From: a virus | Virus record (IMG/VR): IMGVR_UViG_3300043409_001004 | Location: 1-32,907 of that record | DNA: 32,907 nt | Strand: one strand, 5' to 3' | In this document: piece by piece, positions 16,235-23,825 of the stretch | Numbering within the stretch: the first letter of the stretch is position 1 | How the letters are laid out: each line of letters opens with the position of its first letter | The notes under the pieces: generated by a model | What the model was told of the DNA's origin: nothing | The model's input: the letters and a program-made list of their open reading frames with translations, nothing else | Databases searched by the model: none | Position numbers and translations under genes: made by a program

Positions 16235-16888
16235 ATGAACTACGAAAATTTTATAGTATTTGACCTTGAAACATCTGGAATAAACCCAGAAACAGCACAA
16301 ATAGTACAGGTCGGTGCGGTTTGTGTAGATGCTCGAAGATTGGAAATAATTGGAGGGAGCGAATTTGACGTTCTCATCAAGCCGCTATACGGCGAAGAGT
16401 GTACTAAGGCTGGACTTCAAGAGCTAACTGATGGTGCTATTAAAATCCATAAAAAAGATCATACATTGTTGGCTGAGAAAGGAGTATCACTCGACACTGG
16501 AATTTCTAATTTTGTATCCTATGTAAACTCATATAATTATGCAAAAACAAAGTGGAAAAGCCCAATCGCTTGTGGTTACAATAGTAACAACTATGATATT
16601 CCAATCTTAAAAAGAGATTTGGCCAGAACGAATCAGAATTATCCATTTCATCCATCTATATCTGTAGATGTAATGCAATTACTCTTCCTCTTTTTTGAAA
16701 ACGATAAGAATGTGTCACGCCTATCGGCGGACTCTCTAATCCGAAAGCATATGGGATGGAAGGACAAGGGAGAATCTCACGACGCTCTTGGTGACGTTAT
16801 TATGACCGCAGAAGTACTGATTAAATCTCTGCGACTTATCAGAAAAGCTGTTGGAACGGTGAAGTTCGAGAACTGCTTCGCACTATAG
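16235..16888 (+). CDS. DEDDh 3'-5' exonuclease (DnaQ-like)
   Basis: This 217-residue enzyme should remove nucleotides from 3' ends using two metals. Exo I is VFDLETSG (D10, E12), Exo II is GYNSNNYD (D121) and Exo III is SHDALGD (H182, D187), giving the full DEDDh set. It may proofread for the phage polymerase, which is not in this window, or process recombination ends. The HNH gene lies 8 nt upstream. Confidence 0.88.
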   Translation: MNYENFIVFDLETSGINPETAQIVQVGAVCVDARRLEIIGGSEFDVLIKPLYGEECTKAGLQELTDGAIKIHKKDHTLLAEKGVSLDTGISNFVSYVNSYNYAKTKWKSPIACGYNSNNYDIPILKRDLARTNQNYPFHPSISVDVMQLLFLFFENDKNVSRLSADSLIRKHMGWKDKGESHDALGDVIMTAEVLIKSLRLIRKAVGTVKFENCFAL

Positions 16889-16899
16889 TAGGTAAGTCA

Positions 16900-17328
16900 A
16901 TGACAGAATTTATGAAATACGAAGCCCTCATAGCCGACATAGCTCGCACTCTGTACAGAAAGACTCACCTGTATGACTTTGAAGATCTTTTTCAGATCGG
17001 CCTACAGTCGGCTATGAGGCTTGATAAATCTTTTGACCCAGAAAGAGCGAAGAGAACTACTTTTTTCACTCTGTGCGTCAGGAGGGATATGCTTAAGTTC
17101 ATTAAGAAGCATAATAAGGTGTTCTCTAATGTGTCTTTGCCGAAAGAAGTTGAAAAAAACTATGAGGATCAGCTTTGGGAAAGTATTCCAGACCTAGATC
17201 CAGAAGACAAAGAAATGGTCAACATGATAGTGTCAGGACACAGTAAAAGAGATGTGGCCAAAAGATTAAGACTCCCATACAAAGAAATTCAAAAGAGATT
17301 AGAGAAAATAGGAGATACCATTGGTTAA
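16900..17328 (+). CDS. Sigma-70-like RNA polymerase sigma factor
   Basis: The 142-residue product has a region-2-like block (YDFEDLFQIGLQSAMRL followed by FFTLCVRRDMLKFIKKHNK) and a region-4-like helix-turn-helix near the end (MIVSGHSKRDVAKRLRLPYKEIQKRLEKI). The domain order fits a small phage sigma that redirects host RNA polymerase to late promoters, as T4 gp55 does. The ATG is preceded by the AGGT of 'gtaggtaag'. Its end overlaps the glycosyltransferase start by 8 nt. A sigma-like DNA-binding protein without sigma activity is an alternative. Confidence 0.72.
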   Translation: MTEFMKYEALIADIARTLYRKTHLYDFEDLFQIGLQSAMRLDKSFDPERAKRTTFFTLCVRRDMLKFIKKHNKVFSNVSLPKEVEKNYEDQLWESIPDLDPEDKEMVNMIVSGHSKRDVAKRLRLPYKEIQKRLEKIGDTIG

Positions 17329-18976
17329 GAGAGTCTTAGTTGGGTCAGAAGCATCCTATTTAAATACTGGATATGCTTCATATGGTCGTGAGCTTATTAA
17401 GAGATTGATAGATACGGGGAAGTATGAAGTAGCTGAGATCTCCTGCTACGGTGCCGCTGACGACGAACGTCGCAGAGAAATTCCTTGGAAGAACTACCCT
17501 ATTGCTCCAAGTAGGAACGACCCCGAGAAGGTCCGACAAATCTACGGATCTAATCCCGCCAATCAATTTGGAGCATGGCGGTTTGAAAGAATCTGTCTGG
17601 ATTTTAAACCAGACGCGGTTCTCATGCAAAAAGACCCTTGGATGGACTCTTGGATTAAGCATTCCCCGTACAGACCATATTTCTCTTGGATTTGGGCCTC
17701 TACGGTAGATAGTGCCCCACAGTCTCCAGAATGGATCAACCAGTTCGCAGATGCGGATTACTTCTATACTCTCTCAGAGTGGGCAGAGGGAGTCATTAAA
17801 GAGCAAGCCGGAGATTCTGTCAACCTGATAGGATCTGTCACTATGTGTGCGGCTGACGAGTTTAAGCCGGTTCCTAATAAGGCAGTCCATAAACTATCTA
17901 TGGGGCTAGATCCTGAGTACAAGATCATCGGCACCGTCATGCGAAATCAGAGAAGGAAGTTGTTTCCTGACTTGTTTGAGGCATTTTCAAAATATCTGAA
18001 GGCAACAGGAGATGAGAAAACATACCTCTATTGTCATACGTCTTACCCAGACAATGGGTGGGATATCCCGCAATTGATGCTCCGAAATGAAATTTCATCA
18101 AGGGTATTGTTCAGCTATGCGTGTGAAGCATGTGGGGCTCTGTCAATCTGTCGGTTCAGTGACACAGTAAAACAATGTAAGAAGTGTAAGCATTATGCTT
18201 CTAAAATGTCTAATGTGAGTACTGGTGCCACGACAGAAGATCTGGCAAAGATCTATAACCTGTTTGATGTATATGTTCAGTATTCAAACAGTGAGGGTAT
18301 GGGTATTGGGCAGCTTGAGGCCGCAGCGTGTGGTATTCATGTGATGTCAACAGATTATTCCGCTATGGAATCTATCGTAAGAAAAGTTGATGGCTACCCG
18401 ATTCCTGTAAGAGCAAAAACACTTGAGCTTGAAACAGGGTGTTATAGGGCAATTCCAGACATTGATGCGGTTGCCAAATATTGGCAAGAGTTTCTTTCTT
18501 TACCGGAAGAGAAACGTGATGAGCTTGGCAAACGAGCTAGAGAAGCTTATGTAGCGAATTTTCAGTGGGATAAGGTAGTAGACAAATGGATGCAATCAAT
18601 TGATGCATGCCCGAAAGGGCAATGGGATCTGCCGCTAAGACAGATTAATCTACCAGCAGAAGACAAAATGCCTAAGGTCAGGAACAACTACGAATTTTTG
18701 GAATGGGCACTTAAGACATATATTCCATATTCAAGACTTGAAGGTTCCTTTGAGTTAAATTGTATACTGAGAGATATGAACTTCCAATCGCACAGGCCGA
18801 ACCCCTGTGGGTATTTTTATTCAGAAAACTCATATTTCGATAGGGTTAACTTCGTCCCATTCTCTGCACAGAATGTAATCGAATTGTTCAGGGGAAAAGC
18901 GGAAGTATTCAACTTCTGGGAAAATGCAAGAGTTGGAAACGTCAAACTTCATAATGAGGACTGGCTGAATGATTAG
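17321..18976 (+). CDS. GT-B glycosyltransferase with zinc-ribbon insert
   Basis: TTG 17321 is used as start because GGAG at 17311-17314 precedes it by 6 nt. The N-terminus VLVGSEASYLNTGYASYGRELIKRL and C-domain YVQYSNSEGMGIGQLEAAACGIHVMSTDYSAM fit GT4-like glycosyltransferases, with the EGMG/E-x7-type donor site. Between the C-domain strands lies a zinc ribbon, C268-x2-C271 and C286-x2-C289, which is unusual for the family. Another 120 residues follow the GT fold. It opens the sugar cluster and overlaps the next gene by 8 nt. The sugar and acceptor are unknown. Confidence 0.82.
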   Translation: MVKRVLVGSEASYLNTGYASYGRELIKRLIDTGKYEVAEISCYGAADDERRREIPWKNYPIAPSRNDPEKVRQIYGSNPANQFGAWRFERICLDFKPDAVLMQKDPWMDSWIKHSPYRPYFSWIWASTVDSAPQSPEWINQFADADYFYTLSEWAEGVIKEQAGDSVNLIGSVTMCAADEFKPVPNKAVHKLSMGLDPEYKIIGTVMRNQRRKLFPDLFEAFSKYLKATGDEKTYLYCHTSYPDNGWDIPQLMLRNEISSRVLFSYACEACGALSICRFSDTVKQCKKCKHYASKMSNVSTGATTEDLAKIYNLFDVYVQYSNSEGMGIGQLEAAACGIHVMSTDYSAMESIVRKVDGYPIPVRAKTLELETGCYRAIPDIDAVAKYWQEFLSLPEEKRDELGKRAREAYVANFQWDKVVDKWMQSIDACPKGQWDLPLRQINLPAEDKMPKVRNNYEFLEWALKTYIPYSRLEGSFELNCILRDMNFQSHRPNPCGYFYSENSYFDRVNFVPFSAQNVIELFRGKAEVFNFWENARVGNVKLHNEDWLND

Positions 18977-19676
18977 TACTACATGTAAAGACTGTGTATT
19001 TAAAGAGATGAACGGCAAAATCCAGACAGGATGTAGCTTAGGAGTTCTGGAAAAGTTTGAAGAGTCTGGGGCGTCGATTACTAGATTCAATGCCGAAGAC
19101 GAAGTCTATAAGCAGGTTAACAGAGTCTGCATGTATCGACGACCGTCTTGGGATTATTCTGGCAATATCTACGACGAAGTATTCATTAAGAGTACAATCG
19201 TTATCCTGCATGACGATGGTGATCTGGTTGCTACGCTTAAAAGCATATACGAACTAGATACCCCAAAACCGCCAGATGTCATTATTTGCCATACATCTAC
19301 CGACTTTACTGGCGTGTATAAAATTGGGTCTGACATTCTCGGTAAAGAAAGAGTGTCCTGTGTTTATATGGCCGATTTACCGTACGATGGTGTATCATAC
19401 GATGAATGCTTTAAGAGATGCAAAAATGGATGGATATTTTTCATTCCATCTGGGCAAATCTTGTCAAAAGATACACTCAAGATTCTAAATTTTTCGGTAA
19501 ATGAAAGAATGCATAACCATATTGGTACTACAGGAATTGAGTGCTATATGGCGGTTGCTTACAAATTGTTTCGAGGACAAAAGGGTATGATTCGCCATGC
19601 CCTGTCGGAAATCCCAAATGCTACAATAGACTGGAGCGTAATAAGTGAAGATTATCGGCTACACGCTATCGAATAA
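18969..19676 (+). CDS. GT-A-like protein with N-terminal Cys4 motif
   Basis: The 235-residue product starts with a candidate metal site: C6, C9, C22 and C54 (TTCKDCVF, QTGCSLG, NRVCMYR). A GT2-like part follows (STIVILHDDGDLVATLKSIYEL, then GWIFFIPSGQIL). The place where active GT2 enzymes carry an acidic DxD reads PSGQ, so it may be a non-catalytic or diverged member. It lies between the GT-B gene and another small cluster protein with overlaps of 8 and 32 nt. Participation in the sugar cluster is likely; enzyme activity is uncertain. Confidence 0.6.
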   Translation: MISTTCKDCVFKEMNGKIQTGCSLGVLEKFEESGASITRFNAEDEVYKQVNRVCMYRRPSWDYSGNIYDEVFIKSTIVILHDDGDLVATLKSIYELDTPKPPDVIICHTSTDFTGVYKIGSDILGKERVSCVYMADLPYDGVSYDECFKRCKNGWIFFIPSGQILSKDTLKILNFSVNERMHNHIGTTGIECYMAVAYKLFRGQKGMIRHALSEIPNATIDWSVISEDYRLHAIE

Positions 19677-20007
19677 AACATCCAGTCCTTTTGTAGACGA
19701 AGTAGTAAAGTTCACAAGCTACTCTGAGCTTGATTGCGACTATGCTATCGATATCTCTTCTGGAGATCTTGTTCAAGATCCTAGGCCATTTTTATCTGGC
19801 GGGGCTGCGTATTATGGTGATTACTACGACCCGAATGGAAACTACTCTCTACATTCAATGTTCCCATCTAAACGGAGTGTCTATCCGGGAATCATCTATA
19901 AAGCATCCCTGCTGAGGGATTGTAAAACCAATAATCCCCTAGAAGAATTGGCGAAAGAGAATGTCATTTATTACATTCCAAAGCCAATGTTCAAGATTGG
20001 TGTATGA
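19645..20007 (+). CDS. Small protein in the sugar cluster, 120 aa
   Basis: GTG 19645 follows GGAG (19633-19636) with an 8-nt spacer and overlaps the previous gene by 32 nt. The product is rich in Tyr, Asp and Ser. SVYPGIIYKASLLRD resembles the acceptor-side segment of GT2 proteins, so it might complement the preceding GT-A-like gene. No catalytic motif was seen, and the assignment is weak. Confidence 0.6.
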   Translation: MKIIGYTLSNKTSSPFVDEVVKFTSYSELDCDYAIDISSGDLVQDPRPFLSGGAAYYGDYYDPNGNYSLHSMFPSKRSVYPGIIYKASLLRDCKTNNPLEELAKENVIYYIPKPMFKIGV

Positions 20008-20651
20008 GTACATACATATTGTTGTCTGCTGGATGTGGTCGGTCTATGCAAACCAAAGGGGCGAAATCCCTTTTGGTATATGACGGTATGGCTGTTCTTG
20101 ATCATCAAATTAAGACCATTCTTGGATATGATAAGAAAGCTGACATTTTAATCGTTTCAGGGGTTGGGCATGAAAAAATAGTAAAGCATATTGATAAAAA
20201 GAATTATGATATAAGGATTCTATTTAATTACAACTACAAATTGACTAGTCAAACAGAAAGTCTTCGACTAGCAATGAATGCTGTAAGGCCGGAATCAGTA
20301 TACATCATACACGGAGATATCATCTTCAACGAAGCATCTTTGTGTTGTTCTCAGACAAAATCGGCAATCATGCTTGACCCAACCCAGTCAGATAAGAAAT
20401 ATATAGGTGCGACATACCATAATGGAATTTTAATGAACCTGTCATATGGTCTGGAAGAGAAATGGGCACAGATCGCTTTTCTGTCAAAAAAGGATTTTCC
20501 TTCCGCCCGTAAAGTGATCAACTCTTTTAAAAATAACAAAATGACATTTGAGTTCATCAATATGCTAACGAAGCATACAAAATTCTCAATTATTTACGAT
20601 GGAATCAAAACTTTAGAGATATCACGAAATTATGAAGACACTAGTAATTAG
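20004..20651 (+). CDS. Sugar nucleotidyltransferase-like protein
   Basis: YILLSAGCGRSMQTKGAKSLL at the N-terminus is a variant of the LAAGxGxRMxxxxPK signature of NTP transferases, which join a sugar or choline phosphate to a nucleotide. YIIHGDIIFNEAS corresponds to the metal-binding GD segment. At 215 residues it is a single GT-A-fold domain without a left-handed helix domain. It overlaps its neighbours by 4 and 20 nt. A role in making an activated donor for the cluster fits. Substrate unknown, and the signature is diverged (Ser for the first Ala). Confidence 0.68.
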   Translation: MSTYILLSAGCGRSMQTKGAKSLLVYDGMAVLDHQIKTILGYDKKADILIVSGVGHEKIVKHIDKKNYDIRILFNYNYKLTSQTESLRLAMNAVRPESVYIIHGDIIFNEASLCCSQTKSAIMLDPTQSDKKYIGATYHNGILMNLSYGLEEKWAQIAFLSKKDFPSARKVINSFKNNKMTFEFINMLTKHTKFSIIYDGIKTLEISRNYEDTSN

Positions 20652-21321
20652 TCAGAGAAATGACTTCCGGATTCATTCATTGATTTCGCCGTTCCGCAGG
20701 ATCATGGAAGTTGGCACAATCCCGATGTATGATCGGGCCTCGGTTGAATCTTTTGGTGCCGACATCATCTTTACTGATGAGATTGAAAAGAGCCCTGATG
20801 CGTTCGATTTAACCCAGATCAGTAATTTGGCCCCATTCATCAATCTAATGGCCTATCAAGAGCCGTCCAAACAACCTAGGTATGAATCTGATATTTCCTA
20901 CATCGGACCAATATCTGATATTGACGGACTCATGCTTGATCTATACAGGCTTGGATATAATGTAAGAAATTTCTATGGCTCTCCATCAATGTTGCCATGT
21001 TACTCTGGGTCTATATCAATGTCAGAGTGTTGGAACGTCTATAAAAATTCGAAGGTGAGCCCAATTCCAAAAAACGATATTGGGTATAGAGAACTCGACA
21101 TTATTGCCTCAGATGGGAATCCTCTTAAATTCTCCAACAAGGATGAGTTTATCACCGAGTCGATCAAAGGAATTAAAGGCAAGAAATTCAAGACCAAGGT
21201 ATCAAAGAAGATCATATTTTCTGATAATACAAATTTTGACAGGCTTGCGACAATTCTAGATAAAATGGGTTTTGGGGCCGTAGCTAAGAAGATTAAGCAG
21301 GAGAAGTTATGCTTGGTGTAA
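20632..21321 (+). CDS. Hypothetical protein, possibly CgeB/GT-B-like
   Basis: The 229-residue product overlaps the nucleotidyltransferase gene by 20 nt and the next gene by 13 nt. DIIFTDEIEKSPDAF and SDISYIGPISDIDGLMLDLYRLGYNVRNFYG resemble the central strand of CgeB-like glycosyltransferases, where SDIxFxG starts the second half. The usual C-terminal donor site is missing, so this is at most a partial or degenerate transferase. Confidence 0.55.
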   Translation: MKTLVISQRNDFRIHSLISPFRRIMEVGTIPMYDRASVESFGADIIFTDEIEKSPDAFDLTQISNLAPFINLMAYQEPSKQPRYESDISYIGPISDIDGLMLDLYRLGYNVRNFYGSPSMLPCYSGSISMSECWNVYKNSKVSPIPKNDIGYRELDIIASDGNPLKFSNKDEFITESIKGIKGKKFKTKVSKKIIFSDNTNFDRLATILDKMGFGAVAKKIKQEKLCLV

Positions 21322-21764
21322 TTGTTCCAGATACAAACTTCTCAGAAAGATCAGTCATGGTCTTCAAAGAACTTAACAGGGCGGTAAAAAAGATAGGCGA
21401 ATATTGTCTTTTTTATGTGAACTTAAGTTCTCAGGTTAGTTTCGCAGATTTTGCCATCATGAATATTACAGAGGTAAATAATGCGTATGGCGGAACTCTA
21501 ATTGCGACGTGCCCCATATCAGCCGATATCCTCAGAAAAGCCGCAGTAAATGCGAATAAGGCGTATTATCTTATGGATCTAGGCTTTCTTCTAGCTCCTT
21601 ATGACTTCAACGAGATGTACAAGACCTTATCTGGTCTGACTCTGATCGTGCGATCAGAAGAGCATCAAAAGTTCATCAAGAACTTGTTCAATCTCGACTC
21701 TATTGTTCTACCATTTGATCTGGGACTATTATGCAATACGCTCTCGCCAACGCCGATAAACTAA
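21309..21764 (+). CDS. Hypothetical protein at the end of the sugar cluster
   Basis: AGGAG at 21299-21303, 5 nt before ATG 21309, is a strong ribosome site. The 151-residue product (VIVPDTNFSERSVMVF, YLMDLGFLLAPYDF, LIVRSEEHQKFIKNLF) reads like one Rossmann-type half of a GT-B protein. With the preceding gene it could form the two parts of a split transferase, but no catalytic residues were found. It overlaps the endonuclease gene by 34 nt. Confidence 0.58.
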   Translation: MLGVIVPDTNFSERSVMVFKELNRAVKKIGEYCLFYVNLSSQVSFADFAIMNITEVNNAYGGTLIATCPISADILRKAAVNANKAYYLMDLGFLLAPYDFNEMYKTLSGLTLIVRSEEHQKFIKNLFNLDSIVLPFDLGLLCNTLSPTPIN

Positions 21765-22537
21765 GGTTTGCCTATCTCGAAGAGAAGAAATCTGTCCCCA
21801 TTATCGCCAAAGAATTTGGCACCAATGAGACAAAAATTCGACGAGCACTAAAGTTTTTGGGGGTTGAAATCCGTTCTTACGCTGAAGCACAAAGTATCGC
21901 TATTGCTTCTGGAGTCGCCAAACACCCAACTAAGGGCAAGAAGCTCTCCAAAAAAACAATTGACCTGATCTCGGCGAATAGATCTCAAGCGTGGATTGAT
22001 TTGTCGGAAAGCGAAAAGCAGAAGTTCAGAGATACGAAAAAAGATCAATGGGAAAAAATGTCCGAATCTGCAAAAAGTGAGCTACGTGCAGCCGCCTACG
22101 CAGCTATTAGAGAGTCAGCAGAAATTGGGTCAAAGACAGAACGATATGTGTCTGCCGCCCTCGAAGAAGAAGGGTATGGGGTTATTATCCACGCCCGAAA
22201 CCTAATTCAGAGTCAAGCCCTTGAAGTTGACATGTTTATCCCCGACCTGAAAACGGCAGTGGAGATTGATGGACCATCACATTTTGAACCCGTATGGGGA
22301 GAAGACAGGCTAAGGAAGCAACAATCTGCTGACACAGTGAAGCAGGGTCTTCTACTAAATAACGGATATGTGCTCATCAGGGTTAAACAACTTGATCGAA
22401 GTATGAGTGTTAAGAGAATGAAGGATGTCTATGAACTAATTCTTTTGGAGCTAAGGAAGATTGAAGAAGAATTCCCTCCCGCAGGTAGGAGATTGATCGA
22501 AATGGAAATTAAGGACGGTGTTACACGAAAATTATAG
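21731..22537 (+). CDS. Homing-type endonuclease: HTH, NUMOD3-like, Vsr-like nuclease
   Basis: The 268-residue product has three parts: an N-terminal helix-turn-helix (VPIIAKEFGTNETKIRRALKFLG), a NUMOD3-like segment (GVAKHPTKGKKLSKKTIDLI), and a nuclease domain with ALEVDMFIPDLKTAVEIDGPSHF. The nuclease part is close in layout to Vsr and EDxHD-type homing enzymes. The modular build suggests a free-standing site-specific endonuclease. It lies between the sugar cluster and the annealing/SSB genes. Overlap with the preceding gene is 34 nt and the ribosome site is weak (GGGA). Confidence 0.75.
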   Translation: MQYALANADKLRFAYLEEKKSVPIIAKEFGTNETKIRRALKFLGVEIRSYAEAQSIAIASGVAKHPTKGKKLSKKTIDLISANRSQAWIDLSESEKQKFRDTKKDQWEKMSESAKSELRAAAYAAIRESAEIGSKTERYVSAALEEEGYGVIIHARNLIQSQALEVDMFIPDLKTAVEIDGPSHFEPVWGEDRLRKQQSADTVKQGLLLNNGYVLIRVKQLDRSMSVKRMKDVYELILLELRKIEEEFPPAGRRLIEMEIKDGVTRKL

Positions 22538-22548
22538 ATAGGACAAAA

Positions 22549-23199
22549 ATGACCGAGGAAAGACCAGATTATTTATCGCCAGAATGGGACGCATATGTAA
22601 TGTCCCAATTTTCAGAATCAGAACTGATGGATGGACATCCTAATGCCGCTGGACTTAGACGAGTTTCAGAACTCCTATTGGGACCTATTTTGAAAAGTGG
22701 CCCAACTCAAGTATTTCCTTCTGAAGGAAATGGGGCAAGTCGAGCGACAGTTGTCTATAATGTAGTATTCCAATGGAATGACGGCACTATTCGAGAGTAT
22801 TCAGAAGTCGCAGACGTATGGCATGGCAATACAGACCTCATGTTCGCCGCATACGCAGTCGCAACAGCTTCTACGAGAGCAGAAGGACGAGCACTCCGTA
22901 AGGCCTTGAAACTTCGTAAGTGTGCCGCAGAAGAACTTACTAAGAAGGATGTGGCGAAAGCTGCGGCTGAAAGCCTAGTTGAAAAGATTGCAAGTGAGCA
23001 AATTAGTTTTATCGATAGCAAATGCAAGAAGCTTGACATCAATGTTATCGAATTCATTAACTCTGGGGAGAAACAGTATAGCACAATATTCGACGTGACA
23101 AGAGAAACAGCAGCGAAAATGATCAAGAAATTAACAGAGTTGACTAACGACAAAACATTGATTCAAGATTCAGTTAAGGGCTACTCCGAGTGGAGATAG
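22549..23199 (+). CDS. Candidate single-strand annealing protein (Rad52-like)
   Basis: AGGA upstream supports ATG 22549. A beta-rich N-terminal half (TVVYNVVFQWNDGTIREYSEV) is followed by AYAVATASTRAEGRALRKALKL, which resembles the conserved TRAxxRAlr helix of Rad52-fold annealing proteins. The C-terminus (EQISFIDSKCKKLDINV, then DVTRETAAKMIKKLTEL) matches the small helical end that many phage recombination proteins carry. It would pair complementary strands, and the SSB-like gene follows 24 nt later. The Rad52 link is by eye only. Confidence 0.6.
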   Translation: MTEERPDYLSPEWDAYVMSQFSESELMDGHPNAAGLRRVSELLLGPILKSGPTQVFPSEGNGASRATVVYNVVFQWNDGTIREYSEVADVWHGNTDLMFAAYAVATASTRAEGRALRKALKLRKCAAEELTKKDVAKAAAESLVEKIASEQISFIDSKCKKLDINVIEFINSGEKQYSTIFDVTRETAAKMIKKLTELTNDKTLIQDSVKGYSEWR

Positions 23200-23223
23200 T
23201 CCAGTAAAAAAGAAAGAACTAAA

Positions 23224-23823
23224 ATGAGCAGAACAGAAACACAGCAGTCTAACAAGATCAAGTCCCCAATTAAGTACTACCTCGAATTTGGTGGTGCTGA
23301 AGGTATCTGGGCCTACTGGGATGGCGAGAAGAATGTTAGACTTGATAGTCTAGAGTTTGTGGTTATGGACATTCGTTCATCTATCGGTGGATGGAGCGAT
23401 GCCAATAATTGCCGAATCTACTCAAACATGGTCAAGTCTACCAAGTCACCATTCGTAGTCAAGGCTGGGAAGACTGTCCTTATCGAAGGACCCTATGCCG
23501 ACATTAAGAATGAAGTTGTCGCGGCTGGCGGCAAGTTCGTAACAAATATCCTCGCTATGGCGAAGATCGACAGCATCTGGGTTCCAGTAGATATCCAGCT
23601 CTCTGGAGCCTGCCTCCGTGACTGGAGTGCCTTTGTTGAGAAGAGCGGAAGTATCTTCGAAGTTTACAAGGGTGTGGTCTCTGCTAGTCGAGGAGAGCAG
23701 CAGAAGAAGGGTGCGGTAAAGTATTACACACCAGATTTCGTACTGGGGGAAATGCCAGAAGGTGTAGATGTTGTTGCAGACAAGTTCTGTGCTGACCTTC
23801 TAATGCCCTATCTCAATCAGTAA
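23224..23823 (+). CDS. Single-stranded DNA-binding-like protein
   Basis: The 199-residue product has strand-rich OB-fold-like composition: KSPIKYYLEFGGAEGIWAYW, EFVVMDIRSSIGGW, VLIEGPYADIKNEVVAAGGKFVTNILAMA, then VPVDIQLSGACLRDWSAF. This layout resembles ssDNA-binding proteins found in many large phages next to recombination genes. It would coat single strands during replication. The codon choice (many C-ending codons) suggests high expression. No acidic tail is obvious. An unrelated OB-fold protein remains possible. Confidence 0.6.
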   Translation: MSRTETQQSNKIKSPIKYYLEFGGAEGIWAYWDGEKNVRLDSLEFVVMDIRSSIGGWSDANNCRIYSNMVKSTKSPFVVKAGKTVLIEGPYADIKNEVVAAGGKFVTNILAMAKIDSIWVPVDIQLSGACLRDWSAFVEKSGSIFEVYKGVVSASRGEQQKKGAVKYYTPDFVLGEMPEGVDVVADKFCADLLMPYLNQ

Positions 23824-23825
23824 TT

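Noticed and set aside
20632-21764. A single gene broken by a frameshift
   Set aside because: The second gene has its own strong ribosome site and ATG at 21309, and both ends overlap cleanly, so two genes fit better than one broken gene.
22755-23153. Open frame of 132 codons on the minus strand
   Set aside because: It is opposite the annealing-protein candidate, and its Ser/Ala/Leu-rich product mirrors the codons of the plus-strand gene. No start signal was found.
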